Assembly: GCF_029962485.1 (NCBI RefSeq)
Contig: NZ_CP073637.1
Span: forward strand, 1,426,001 to 1,490,000
Source of the DNA: Burkholderia cepacia
GTDB lineage: Bacteria; Pseudomonadota; Gammaproteobacteria; Burkholderiales; Burkholderiaceae
DNA: 64,000 nt
Direction of reading: 5' to 3'
The translations under genes were made by a program, and so were the position numbers. The notes beneath the pieces are model-generated. The model worked only from the letters and a program-made list of their open reading frames with translations. It ran no database searches and had not been told where the DNA came from. Below are positions 8,801-18,220 of this stretch, in pieces. Position 1 is the first letter of the stretch, and each line of letters opens with the position of its first letter.

Positions 8801-9550
8801 CTAGCGCCGCGCGCGTGCCTTGCCGGCGGTGCGCGGGGAGGCAGCCGATGCCGCGCCGTCGGCGGGCGTCGTGTCTTCCAGCACGAGCTGCGCGGTGACC
8901 GCGAAATGCTGGCGCAGCAGCTCGCACGCTCGATCGGCGTCGCGCGCGATCACGGCCTTCACGATGTCCTCGTGCTCGCGACCGACATCGCGCTCGCCCG
9001 CATGCTGGCTGCGCAGCGACTGATGCCGGTAGCGCGCGGTCTGCGTGCGCAGCGTCGCCGCGAAATGCTTGAGCCATTTCGAACGGCAACCGGCCAGCAG
9101 CGTCGCGTGGAAGTGGTCGTGCGCGCGTTCCCAGTCGGGGTTCATCCGCGGCGGTTCGTCGATGACGGTCGGCAGGCTGTTCACCAGGTGGAACGCGGCG
9201 AGCACCGACGCTTCCCATTCGAGGTTGCCGCTTTCGATCGCGTCGCGCAGCGCTTCGGACTCGATGCACTGCCGCACCGACGTGATGTCCTCGAGATCCG
9301 CGCGGGACACCGGCGTCACGCGAAAGCCGCGCTGGTCCTCCGCGTCGACGAAGCCGCTCATCGCGAGCCGCGATACGGCCTCGCGCAGCGGGATCACGCC
9401 GGCCTGGTAGCGGTCGGCCAGCTCACGGATCTTCAGCTTGGAGCCGGGCGCGAGCGCACCCGACACGATGTCCCGAAGAATGGTGTCGGCCAGTACCGAC
9501 GCCATGGTTCGCGAGCCGCCGGTCGCCGCGTCGTCAAACGTCATGTCCAC
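8801..9550 (-). CDS. GntR-family (FadR/FCD) regulator
   Basis: Transcription factor of 249 aa. A GntR winged helix is at residues 15-75 (TILRDIVSGALAPGSKLKIRELADRYQAG, then LREAVSRLAMSGFV), and the all-helical FCD ligand domain follows, with the metal-ligand-type histidines in DHFHATL and the conserved REHEDIVKAV helix. I choose the GTG at 9550: GGAGGG lies 8 bases upstream. The ATG at 9544 would leave 14 bases, and the TTG at 9574 precedes the ribosome-binding site. It is divergent from the catabolic operon and is its likely repressor, with an aromatic intermediate as the probable effector. Confidence 0.88.
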   Translation of the reverse strand: MDMTFDDAATGGSRTMASVLADTILRDIVSGALAPGSKLKIRELADRYQAGVIPLREAVSRLAMSGFVDAEDQRGFRVTPVSRADLEDITSVRQCIESEALRDAIESGNLEWEASVLAAFHLVNSLPTVIDEPPRMNPDWERAHDHFHATLLAGCRSKWLKHFAATLRTQTARYRHQSLRSQHAGERDVGREHEDIVKAVIARDADRACELLRQHFAVTAQLVLEDTTPADGAASAASPRTAGKARARR

Positions 9551-9628
9551 GAATAGTTCCCTCCAGATGGCCAAATTATATGCAGAACCGGTAGACGTAT
9601 GCGAAGCCTAGGGTAAACATGCAAAGAC

Positions 9629-9646
9629 GAAAATATATATATTTTC
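9629..9646. promoter_or_regulatory. 18-bp perfect palindrome, candidate operator
   Basis: GAAAATATATATATTTTC is its own reverse complement and lies between the divergent GntR and FAH-hydrolase genes, 58 bases before the hydrolase ATG. Its AT-richness contrasts with the surroundings, so it may also include promoter elements. GntR binding is inferred only from position. Confidence 0.4.
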
Positions 9647-9704
9647 TAAATTTGTATCTAAATCGCGGCCAGCCCGGCGGCGACCCCCTTGATCTGGAGA
9701 TGTC

Positions 9705-10556
9705 ATGCGTTACGTGAATTTTTCGGCCGATGGCCGCAAACGGATGCTCGGCGTGCAGCGCGACTCGACCATCGTGTCGCTCGGCGATGCGACGCTCGAA
9801 CAGTTGCTCGCGAGCGGTATCGACCTGGCCGGCTTCGCCGACCGTCAGGCGTCGGCCGGCCCAACCTTCCACGTCGACGAAGTGACGTGGCTGCCGCCGC
9901 TCACGCGGCCCGGCAAGATCATCTGCGTCGGGTTGAACTACGCGGACCACACGAAGGAGAGCCCGTACGAGCAGCCGACCTATCCGACCCTGTTTCCGCG
10001 TTTCACGACGAGCCTGATCGGGCACGGCGCGGCGATGATCCGGCCGCGCGTGTCCGATTCGCTGGACTTCGAGGGCGAGCTGGCCGTGGTGCTGAAGAGC
10101 GGCGGACGTCACGTGCCGAAGGCGCGCGCGCTGGAGTGCGTGGCCGGCTACTCGGTGTTCAACGACGGCTCGGTGCGCGAGTACCAGTTCAAGGCGCCGC
10201 AATGGACGGTCGGCAAGAACTTCGACGGCACCGGCGCCTTCGGCCCCGCACTCGTGACGGCCGACGAGCTGCCGGCGGGCGGCGCCGGGCTGCGGCTGGA
10301 AACGCGGCTGAACGGCAAGGTCGTGCAGTCGGCCAACACGAGCGACATGCTGTTCGACGTCGCGACGTTGATCGCGATCGTCAGCGAGGCGATCACGCTG
10401 GAAGCGGGCGACGTGATCGTCAGCGGTACGCCGGCCGGCATCGGCTGGGCGCGCGACCCGAAGCTGATCATGCGCGACGGCGACGTGTGCGAGGTCGAGA
10501 TCGAAGGGCTCGGCATCCTGCGCAATCCGGTGCGCGACGAAGACGCGGCGCAATGA
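9705..10556 (+). CDS. Fumarylacetoacetate hydrolase-family enzyme
   Basis: A 283-residue FAH-fold protein, a metal-dependent C-C hydrolase, decarboxylase or isomerase acting late in meta-cleavage pathways. The family core begins at CVGLNYADHTKE (residues 74-85); the metal-binding segment is SLDFEGELAVVL (Glu123, Glu125), and the C-terminal GDVIVSGTPAGIG is diagnostic. The ATG at 9705 has GGAG upstream. It is the first gene of the operon with the FAD hydroxylase and the extradiol-type dioxygenase, so hydrolysis of a ring-fission product is the expected role. Confidence 0.9.
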   Translation: MRYVNFSADGRKRMLGVQRDSTIVSLGDATLEQLLASGIDLAGFADRQASAGPTFHVDEVTWLPPLTRPGKIICVGLNYADHTKESPYEQPTYPTLFPRFTTSLIGHGAAMIRPRVSDSLDFEGELAVVLKSGGRHVPKARALECVAGYSVFNDGSVREYQFKAPQWTVGKNFDGTGAFGPALVTADELPAGGAGLRLETRLNGKVVQSANTSDMLFDVATLIAIVSEAITLEAGDVIVSGTPAGIGWARDPKLIMRDGDVCEVEIEGLGILRNPVRDEDAAQ

Positions 10557-10598
10557 ACGCCGGCCGTTGAACGCATCCATCAAGAGACTGAGGCAGAC

Positions 10599-12389
10599 AT
10601 GAGACAGATTCGAGTTCCGGTGTTGGTGGTCGGCGCAGGGCCGGCCGGGCTGACGACCGCGGCGCTGCTTGCGAAGTACGGCGTCGACGTGCTGGCGATC
10701 ACGCGCTATCCGGGCACCGCCCATTCGCCGCGCGCGCACATCACGAACCAGCGCACCGTCGAGGTGTTCCGCGATCTCGGCATCGAGGAGCGCGTGCGCG
10801 CGCTCGCGACGCCGAACGAGCTGATGACCAACAACGTGTGGGCGACCAGCTTCGCGGGCCGCGAGATCGCGCGGTTGCAGACCTGGGGCACCGGCACGCG
10901 GCGCAAGGCCGACTACGAGGCGGCCAGCCCGTCGCAGATGTGCAATGCGCCGCAGCACCTGCTCGAGCCGGTGATCCTCGGCGCGGCGCGCGAGTATGGG
11001 GCGCGCATCCTGTTCAACACCGAACTCGTGTCGATTCGCCAGACGGACGACGCGGTGATCGCGCAGCTCGTCGACGTCGTGACGCGCGAGGAGATCGAGG
11101 TGATCGCCGATTACGCGGTCGGCGCGGACGGCGCGCAAAGCACCGTGGTCAAGCAGCTCGGCTTCGAGCTCGACGGCGAAATGGGGCTCGGCTGCGCGGT
11201 GAACTGCTGGCTCGAGGTCGACCTCGAGAAATACACCGCGCATCGCCCGGGCGTGCTGTACTGGATGAGCCAGCCGGGCAGCGACTACTGGGTCGGCAGC
11301 GGTACGTACATTTGCGTGCGGCCCTGGAACGAATGGGTGCTGCTGTTCATGTACAACCCGAAGGAGGGCGAGCCTGACCTGAGCCACGACGCGGTGATCG
11401 CAAGGGCCCGCGCGACGATCGGCGATCCCGATATCCCGATCCGCGTGAAGGCCGTGTCGAAATGGACGATCAACCGGATGGTCGCGCGCACGATGGTGAA
11501 AGGCCGCGTCGCGATCGCCGGCGACGCCGCACACCGCCATCCGCCGGCGAACGGGCTTGGCTCGAACACGTCGGTGCAGGATGCGTTCAACCTCGCATGG
11601 AAGCTCGCGATGATCGTGAAGGGGCAGGCCTCGCCCGCGCTCCTTCGGACCTATTCGGACGAACGCCAGCCGGTGGCCGAGACGGTCGTGAATCGTGCGA
11701 TCAAATCGGTCGGCGAGATGCTGCCGATCGCGCAGGCACTCGGCTTCTCGGAAGGGCAGACTGCGAAAGAAGGCTGGGCTGCGCTCGACGGGCTGTTCGC
11801 CGAGGACGACGCGGGCCGCAAGCGCCGCAAGACGCTTGCCGATGCGGTCGAGCTGCAGAACTACCAGTTCAACTGCCACGGCGTCGAGCTGGGCCAGCAC
11901 TACACGTCATCCGCGATCGTGCGTGACGGCGCGACATTCCCGATTCCGTCGCGCGATCCGGAGCTTTACTATCATCCGACGACAACGCCGGGCGCATCCA
12001 TTCCGCACGCGTGGATCCAGCACGGCGGCGAGCAGGTATCGACGCTCGATCTCGTCGGCCACGGCGCGTTCACGGTGCTCACGGGCGCCGGCGGGGACGC
12101 GTGGCTCGACGCGGCGAAGCAGGCCGGCGACGCGTTCGGGATAGAGATCCGCGCGGTGTCGATCGCACCCGGCACGCCGACGTTCGACGTGTACGGCGAC
12201 TGGGCGCGGCAGCGCGAGATCGAGGATCACGGCTGCGTGCTGGTGCGGCCCGACCGCTTTGTCGCGTGGCGTTCGGAAGCGATGGCGGACGATCCGGCCG
12301 GTGCGCTGCGCCGCGTGATGGCGCGGATACTCGGCGACGCGGGGCGTGCACGTGCGCAGGCCGATGCGGCCGCGCTGGCCGAAGCGTAA
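10599..12389 (+). CDS. FAD-dependent aromatic hydroxylase (TfdB-like)
   Basis: Flavoprotein monooxygenase of 596 aa in the phenol hydroxylase/2,4-dichlorophenol 6-monooxygenase group. The Rossmann GxGxxG motif is VVGAGPAGL (residues 10-18), and the second FAD motif, GRVAIAGDAAHRHPPANG, lies around residue 305; the C-terminal thioredoxin-like domain is present. Such enzymes use NAD(P)H and O2 to add an ortho hydroxyl to a phenol. The ATG follows GAGG, and the gene is 42 bases after the FAH gene and 11 before the dioxygenase gene. The family is clear; the substrate is not. Confidence 0.9.
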   Translation: MRQIRVPVLVVGAGPAGLTTAALLAKYGVDVLAITRYPGTAHSPRAHITNQRTVEVFRDLGIEERVRALATPNELMTNNVWATSFAGREIARLQTWGTGTRRKADYEAASPSQMCNAPQHLLEPVILGAAREYGARILFNTELVSIRQTDDAVIAQLVDVVTREEIEVIADYAVGADGAQSTVVKQLGFELDGEMGLGCAVNCWLEVDLEKYTAHRPGVLYWMSQPGSDYWVGSGTYICVRPWNEWVLLFMYNPKEGEPDLSHDAVIARARATIGDPDIPIRVKAVSKWTINRMVARTMVKGRVAIAGDAAHRHPPANGLGSNTSVQDAFNLAWKLAMIVKGQASPALLRTYSDERQPVAETVVNRAIKSVGEMLPIAQALGFSEGQTAKEGWAALDGLFAEDDAGRKRRKTLADAVELQNYQFNCHGVELGQHYTSSAIVRDGATFPIPSRDPELYYHPTTTPGASIPHAWIQHGGEQVSTLDLVGHGAFTVLTGAGGDAWLDAAKQAGDAFGIEIRAVSIAPGTPTFDVYGDWARQREIEDHGCVLVRPDRFVAWRSEAMADDPAGALRRVMARILGDAGRARAQADAAALAEA

Positions 12390-12400
12390 CGGAGGTCGGC

Positions 12401-13363
12401 ATGACGACTGCGACGACGACTGCTGCAACCGGGCCAGGCAGGCGGGCCCCGTTCGGCATCCACAGCATCGACCATTTCGCGCTCGACGTGCCGGGCCTCG
12501 CGGAGGCCCGCCGGTTCGTGACGGCATTCGGCTTCGACGTCGAGGAAGCCGGGCACGAACTGCGGCTGCGCACGGAACCCGGCGGCCACGTGTGGGCGAC
12601 GCTGCGCGACGGGCCGCGCAAGCGGCTCGCATATCTGTCGCTCAACTGCTTCGCCGACGATTTCGTGCCGCTGCGCGCGCAGATTCTCGGTGCGGGCGGT
12701 CGCGCGGCGGCGGCGCCGGAAGGGCAGGCGGCGGACGACGGCTTCTGGTTCGAGGATCCGGACGGCAACCTGCTGCAGCTGAAGACGGGCGCGAAGACGA
12801 CACCCGGCTGCAAGCCGGCGCCGCCGCGCGCGACCGGCATCCGGCCGCAGCGCGGCGCGCTGTTTCGCGGCGATGCGCCGATCGTGCATCCGGCGCGGCT
12901 GTCGCACGTGCTGATGTTCACGCCCGACATCGGCCGGGCGATCGCGTTCTACGAGCAGGCGCTCGGCCTCGGCCTGTCGGACGGCGCCGCGGGCATCGTC
13001 GCGTTCCTGCACGCGCGCCATGGCAGCGACCATCACTTGATCGCGTTCGCGCAGGGCACCGCGAAGGGCTGGCATCACAGCGCATGGGACGTGCCGGCCG
13101 TCGACGACGTCGGGCTCGGCAAGATGCAGATGCAGCGGGCGGGATATGCGCAAGGCTGGGGTGTCGGGCGTCACGTGCTGGGCTCGAACTACTTCCAGTA
13201 CGTGCGCGATCCGTGGGGCTCGTTCTGGGAGTATTCGGCCGACATCGACTATGTCGGTGCGGGCGTCGAGTGGCCGGTCGGCGACCACCCGCCGGAGGAC
13301 TCGCTGTACCTCTGGGGCCCGGACGTCCCGGACTATTTCTTCGAGAACACCGAAGCTGCCTGA
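12401..13363 (+). CDS. Two-domain VOC extradiol-type dioxygenase
   Basis: A 320-residue protein with two vicinal-oxygen-chelate domains, like type I extradiol ring-cleavage dioxygenases. The catalytic C-terminal half has a plausible iron triad: His169 (RLSHVLMF), His225 or His226 (GWHHSAWDVP) and Glu277 (SFWEYSADID). The N-terminal half (residues 20-130) is the non-metal domain, with FEDPDGNLLQLK. The ATG at 12401 follows GGAGG. Placed after a phenol hydroxylase and an FAH hydrolase, it should open a catecholic ring. It could instead be a hydroxylated-substrate isomerase of the VOC family, which I think less likely. Confidence 0.85.
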   Translation: MTTATTTAATGPGRRAPFGIHSIDHFALDVPGLAEARRFVTAFGFDVEEAGHELRLRTEPGGHVWATLRDGPRKRLAYLSLNCFADDFVPLRAQILGAGGRAAAAPEGQAADDGFWFEDPDGNLLQLKTGAKTTPGCKPAPPRATGIRPQRGALFRGDAPIVHPARLSHVLMFTPDIGRAIAFYEQALGLGLSDGAAGIVAFLHARHGSDHHLIAFAQGTAKGWHHSAWDVPAVDDVGLGKMQMQRAGYAQGWGVGRHVLGSNYFQYVRDPWGSFWEYSADIDYVGAGVEWPVGDHPPEDSLYLWGPDVPDYFFENTEAA

Positions 13364-13378
13364 TCGTCACCGCATGCG

Positions 13379-13411
13379 GCCGGCTCGCGCCGGCGCGCAC
13401 GGCGCCTTTTT
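13379..13411 (+). terminator. Probable terminator after the catabolic operon
   Basis: Just after the dioxygenase stop are GCCGGC-TCGC-GCCGGC (13379-13394) and the overlapping alternative stem GGCGC/GCGCC (13392-13406), followed directly by TTTTT. It separates the enzyme genes from the porin, whose own AT-rich promoter region follows. Confidence 0.5.
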
Positions 13412-13453
13412 ATTCATATCAATCAGTATAACGAATCATATTTGGAGATCAGG

Positions 13454-14551
13454 ATGGTCGGCAAGAAGACCTGTGCAATCGGCGTGCTGGCGCTCGGGCA
13501 TGCATGCGCGGCGTCCGCGCAGAGCAGCGTCACGCTGTTCGGCCTGCTCGATGCAGGCATCAGTTACGTGAGTAACGAAGGCGGTCACGGCGTCGCGAAG
13601 TTCGACGACGGCATTTTCACGCCGAGCCTCGTCGGGCTGCGCGGCAGCGAGGATCTCGGCGGCGGCACGCGCGCGATCTTCCAGCTCGTCAGTCAGATCG
13701 CGATCGGCTCGGGCGCGACGATCGGCGACGGGCTGTTTGCGCGCACCGCGTTCGTCGGCTTGCAGAACGACCGTTACGGCACGGTCACGCTCGGCAACCA
13801 GTACGAGTTCATGGCCGACACGCTGTTCTTCGGTGGCGTCGACGCGGCGCGCGACGTCGGCGGCCTGTACAACCTGCGCAACGGCCCGTTCCAGAAGCTC
13901 GCGTTGCCGGGCAATCCGACCGGCGCGTTCGACTGGGACCGGATGGCCGGCAGCCAGCGCGTCGCGAACGCGGTCAAGTACGTGAGCCCCGTGATCGGCG
14001 GGCTGAAGTTCGGCGCGCTGTACGGCTTCGGCGGCGTGCCGGGCAGCATTGGCGCGAACAATACCGTGAGCGTCGGCGCCGATTACTCGATCGGCACGTT
14101 CGGCGCCGCCGCCGCTTACACGAACGAAAAATACGGCGCGCAGGCTGGCTCGCCCGCGACCAGCGTGCGCAACTGGGGCGCTGGCCTGCGTTACGGGTTC
14201 GGCGCGGCCAACCTGAGCGCGCTGTTCACGACGGTCCGCAACGCGGCATCGGGTGGCGCCGCGTGGATGGGCGAGGTGGGCGGCACGTGGCAGCTGACCG
14301 GCGCAACGACGCTCGGCGCGGACTACATGTACATGAAGGGCAACGCGACGCTCGACGACAACCATGCGCACCAGCTGACGGCCACGATCCAGTATCACTT
14401 GTCGAAGCGGACGATGGTCTATGCGAGCGGCGCGTGGCAGCGCGCGAGCAGCGGCGCGCACGCGCAGATCAACGGCGTGCTCGATCCGGACGGTGCATCG
14501 TCCGGTGCGAACCAGGCGATCGCACGCATCGGCATGCACACCGTGTTCTGA
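13454..14551 (+). CDS. Gram-negative porin
   Basis: Outer-membrane 16-strand porin of 365 aa. A signal peptide ends at ACAASA before QSSVTLFGLLDAG, the standard start of betaproteobacterial general porins; the LRGSEDLGGGTRAIFQ and GLQNDRYGTVTLGNQY motifs follow, and the last residue is Phe, as in Bam-assembled barrels. The ATG at 13454 has GGAG 6 bases upstream; a TTG at 13442 lies before that site. Its position between the catabolic enzymes and an MFS carrier suggests uptake of the pathway substrate. Confidence 0.9.
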   Translation: MVGKKTCAIGVLALGHACAASAQSSVTLFGLLDAGISYVSNEGGHGVAKFDDGIFTPSLVGLRGSEDLGGGTRAIFQLVSQIAIGSGATIGDGLFARTAFVGLQNDRYGTVTLGNQYEFMADTLFFGGVDAARDVGGLYNLRNGPFQKLALPGNPTGAFDWDRMAGSQRVANAVKYVSPVIGGLKFGALYGFGGVPGSIGANNTVSVGADYSIGTFGAAAAYTNEKYGAQAGSPATSVRNWGAGLRYGFGAANLSALFTTVRNAASGGAAWMGEVGGTWQLTGATTLGADYMYMKGNATLDDNHAHQLTATIQYHLSKRTMVYASGAWQRASSGAHAQINGVLDPDGASSGANQAIARIGMHTVF

Positions 14552-14584
14552 CCGCTCGGCCTCGCGCACCCTTGGAGAAACCAG

Positions 14585-15835
14585 ATGAATCACGCACGCG
14601 TGTCCGGTCGGGACACCTCGTACGAATGGAAGATCGTCGCGCTGCTCGCGCTCGGATTCGGGCTCGTCGGCGTCGACCGCTTCATGATCATGCCGCTCTT
14701 TCCCGTGATGATGCGGGACCTGAAACTCGACTACCAGGATCTCGGCCACATCACGGCCGCACTGTCGGTCGCGTGGGGGGTGTCCGCGCTGCTGACCGGC
14801 AACCTGTCCGACCGCTTCGGACACCGCAAGGTCATCCTTCCGGCAATGCTCGCTTTTTCGCTCCTGGCCTGCGCGAGCGGACTCGCGTGGGGCGTCGGCA
14901 GCCTGATGGCGATCCGCGCGGTGATGGGCTTCGCGGAGGGCGCGTACACGCCGTCGAGCATCACTGCGACGCTCGATGCGTCGGACCCGGCGCGCCACGG
15001 CCGCAACGTCGGCATCCAGCAGGCGGCGCTGCCGCTCTTCGGGCTCGGCATCGCGCCGATCGTCGTCACGCAGCTGATGCGCGTCGTGCCGTGGCACTGG
15101 ATCTTCGCGATGGTCGCGGTGCCGGGGCTCGTCGTGTGCGTGTTGACGTGGAAGGTGTTGCGCGACACCAGCGCCGAGCGCGCGGCCGCGCATACCGATA
15201 CGGCTGATGCCGGCAGCCATCGCTGGCGCGACGTGCTGCGCTACCGCAACGTGCCGCTCTGCTTCGTCGGGATGTTGTGCTGGCTGACCTGCCTGATCGT
15301 GCTGAGCGCGCTGCTGCCGAACTACCTGACCGACTATCTGCACCTGAGCCTCCAGCAGATGGGCTTCGTGCTGTCCGCAACGGGCATCGGCGGTACGCTC
15401 GGCGGGATCGCGATGCCGGCGCTGTCCGACCGGATCGGCCGCCGGCCGGTGATGGTGCTGTCGGTACTCGGTGCGTTCGTGTCGCTGTGGTCGTTGTCTC
15501 GCACGGGGGCAGAGCCGGTCGCGCTGTTCGCGGGGCTCCTGGCCACGATCTTCTTCGTGTTCGCGATGATCACGCTGACCGTCGGGCCGATCAGCGCGGA
15601 AGCCGTGCCGGCGCAACTGATGACCACGGCGTCCGGGCTCGTGATCGGCGTCGGCGAAATCTTCGGCGGCGGCATCGCCCCGTCGGTCGCGGGCTACGTC
15701 GCAAAGCACTTCGGCATCCAGTACATCATGCAGCTCGGGATGGGGGCGCTGGTGCTCGGCCTGTTCGTCGTGCTGGCGCTGAAGGAAACTGCGCCGGCCC
15801 GGCTCGCGCGAACGACAACCCTCGCGCGGTCGTGA
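14585..15835 (+). CDS. MFS transporter
   Basis: A 416-residue carrier with about twelve membrane helices. The MFS loop signature GNLSDRFGHRKV follows helix 2, and the matching SDRIGRRPVMV follows helix 8. The closest named groups are organic-acid or aromatic-acid proton symporters, judged by the charged helix 1 (GVDRFMIMPLFP). The ATG follows GGAG. It is 33 bases downstream of the porin gene, so the pair probably moves the catabolic substrate across both membranes. Confidence 0.88.
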   Translation: MNHARVSGRDTSYEWKIVALLALGFGLVGVDRFMIMPLFPVMMRDLKLDYQDLGHITAALSVAWGVSALLTGNLSDRFGHRKVILPAMLAFSLLACASGLAWGVGSLMAIRAVMGFAEGAYTPSSITATLDASDPARHGRNVGIQQAALPLFGLGIAPIVVTQLMRVVPWHWIFAMVAVPGLVVCVLTWKVLRDTSAERAAAHTDTADAGSHRWRDVLRYRNVPLCFVGMLCWLTCLIVLSALLPNYLTDYLHLSLQQMGFVLSATGIGGTLGGIAMPALSDRIGRRPVMVLSVLGAFVSLWSLSRTGAEPVALFAGLLATIFFVFAMITLTVGPISAEAVPAQLMTTASGLVIGVGEIFGGGIAPSVAGYVAKHFGIQYIMQLGMGALVLGLFVVLALKETAPARLARTTTLARS

Positions 15836-15883
15836 CGGCGCGGCCGATCGCGCGATCAACCTGACAAAAAACTGACAATCAAA

Positions 15884-15900
15884 ATGATATATTGTATCAT
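15884..15900. promoter_or_regulatory. FUR-superfamily-type operator palindrome
   Basis: ATGATA-TATTG-TATCAT, a perfect 6-5-6 inverted repeat just before the TonB receptor. It matches the E. coli Zur box pattern at 14 of 17 positions and the 7-1-7 Fur pattern at 11 of 14 defined positions, by my hand alignment, so Fur and Zur cannot be told apart. It would overlap the promoter of the metal-uptake genes. Confidence 0.5.
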
Positions 15901-15978
15901 CTGATGTTTTCGCCGCGGGCCGGCCCGGTTTGCCGGGCACGGCCGCACGCGACGAAGCCACACGACGATCGATACGAA

Positions 15979-18191
15979 GTGACGAAAACCAGGAACAGGA
16001 CGGTGCGGCGCACGCGGCGCGATTTTGCCTCGGACCGCGACGGCGGGAGTTGGCGCGCACGCGCCGCGCGCAGCTGCACGCTGCTGGGCTGCGCGATGGC
16101 CACGTCCGGCGCGCTGGCCGCGGAAGCCGCCGCACCCGCGCCGGACGACCGGCACGCGCTGCCGGCGATCAACGTCAGCGCGCCATCCGCGCCCGTCGAC
16201 CCGTTGACGCAGCCGCTCGCAACGGGTTCACGGCTGGGGCTCGCGAGCCTCGATACACCCGCGAGCGTCGAAACCGTCACGGCCGACGCGATCGAAGCAC
16301 GCGGCGATCGCACGGTGCTCGACGCGGTCAGGTCACGCGCACCGCCGGCTTTTCGAGCGCGATGGCGCCCGGTACCGGCGGCACCGCATTGAGCGTGCGC
16401 GGCTTCAGCGGGCAGGAATCGGTGATGACGTTGCTCGACGGCGTGCGGCTGATGCCGGCGGCCGGCACGATCACGTTCCCGTTCGACACATGGTCGGTCG
16501 AGCGCATCGAGGTGCTGCGCGGCCCGGCATCGGTGCTGTATGGCGAAGGCGCGATCGGCGGCGTCGTCAACGTGGTGCCGAAGCGGCCGCAGCGCATGCG
16601 CGAGACGACGCTGCAGGTTGGTGTCGGCGCCGACGGCGCGAAGCGCTTTGCGTTCGATACGACGGGCGCGCTCGGCCCGCGGCTGTCTTACCGTTTCTAT
16701 GCGAGCGATGCGCGTGCGAACGGCCTCGCCGAGCGGGCCGATACGCATACGACGGCCATCGGCGGCGCGCTGAAGTTCGACGTGAGCCCGCAGCTCACGC
16801 TGACGCTCGACTACGACTACGGCCGCCAGATGCCGGCGACCTACTACGGCGTGCCGGCGCCGAACGGCGTGCTCGATCCGTCGCTGCGCAAGCTCAACTA
16901 CAACGTCGGCGACGCGACGATTTCCTACTACGACCAGTGGACGCGTCTGTCCGCCAGCTACCGGCCGACGGCCGGCGTGACGATCGACAACCAGCTCTAC
17001 TACCTGACGTCGAACCGTCACTGGCGCAATGCCGAGGCATATGCGCTCGACCCGGCGACGGGGCAAGTCACGCGCAGCGATTATCTCGACATCGGCCACC
17101 ACCAGCGGCAGATCGGCGACCGGCTGAGCGCGCGTTTCGACGGCACGTTGTTCGGCCGTGCGAACCGCTTCGTCGTCGGCACGGAATTCAGCCAGATCAC
17201 GTTCAGCGGCACCAACAACTCGCCGTACGGCGGCGAATCGACGGTGCCCGCGCACGGCTTCGATCCCGGCGCATTCACGAGCCCTGATCCGACGGTGCCG
17301 CAATTCAGCACACGGGCGCGGCAGGCCGCGGTCTTCGCGGAAAACCGGCTCGAAGTGCTGCCGCGGCTCGCATGGGTGAGCGGCCTGCGCTACGACCACA
17401 TTGCATTCAGCCGCGAGCAGGCGGCCACCGGCGCGGGCTTCGACAAGCGATTCGCGAACGTCGGCTGGCGTACCGGTTTCGTGTTCGAAGTTGCACCGAC
17501 GCTCAGCGCGTATGCGCAATACACGACGGGCGCGGAAGGGCTCGGCTCGCTCGTGACGCTGTCCGCGTCGCAGGCGCACTACCGGCTCGCGACCGGTGAA
17601 CAGTGGGAGGCCGGGCTCAAGCAGACGCTGCTCGACGGCCGCGCGTACTGGACCTTCGCGGTGTACGACATCACGAAGCGCAATCTGCTCAGTACCGATC
17701 CGTTCAATCCCGCGCTGCGCCAGCAGGTCGGCCGGCAATCGTCGCGCGGCGTCGAGTTGACGGGGGGCGTGCGGCTGCCGCACGGCTGGACGATCGACGC
17801 GAACGTTGCGCTGCTGCGCGCACGCTACGACGAATTCAACCAGACGGTCGGCGGCGCGACGGTGTCGCGGGCCGGTAACGTGCCGTCCAACGTGCCGCAG
17901 CAGACCGCGAACCTGTGGCTCGGCTGGGCGTTCGCCGAACGCTGGCAGGCGAACGCGGGCGTGCGCTACGTCGGCGCGACCTACGGCGACGATGCGAACC
18001 GCCTGCAGGTGCCGTCGTACACGGTGTTCGATGCGTCGCTGCGCTGGCAGCCGACGTCGCGCACCGAGCTCGCGCTGTATCTGCGCAATCTCGCGAACCG
18101 TACGTACGCGGTGACGACGTCGAATGGCGGCGAGCAATGGCTGCTCGGCCCGTCGCGCTCGGCGGAGCTCGTCGCGACGATGCGCTTCTAG
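15979..18191 (+). pseudogene. TonB-dependent receptor broken by a frameshift
   Basis: Outer-membrane receptor for a metal chelate, disrupted early. From the GTG at 15979 (or ATG 15904) the frame encodes an Arg-rich signal peptide (LLGCAMATSGALAAEA) and the plug start (PASVETVTADAIEARGDRTVLDAV), then goes out of frame and stops at 16392. The +2 frame carries on perfectly with TRTAGFSSAM, LSVRGFSGQE, VERIEVLRGPASVLYGEGAIGG and a full barrel ending in MRF at 18191. The cause is a 5-bp tandem duplication at 16326-16335; removing one copy restores DAVTRTAG. The barrel shows no further damage, so the lesion is recent, reversible or an assembly error. The ABC genes downstream overlap its stop. Confidence 0.85.
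16326..16335. repeat. Tandem GGTCA duplication causing the frameshift
   Basis: GGTCAGGTCA. One unit is needed for the receptor reading frame; the second adds 5 bases and shifts it. This is a slippage-prone direct repeat inside the plug-domain coding sequence. Confidence 0.85.
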
Positions 18192-18220
18192 TGCGGCGCG
18201 ACGTGCATCCCGTCACCCAC

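Noticed and set aside
9576..11900. 774-codon minus-strand ORF opposite the FAH and FAD-hydroxylase genes
   Set aside because: Shadow of the two coding genes; repetitive Arg/His/Asp composition and no motif.
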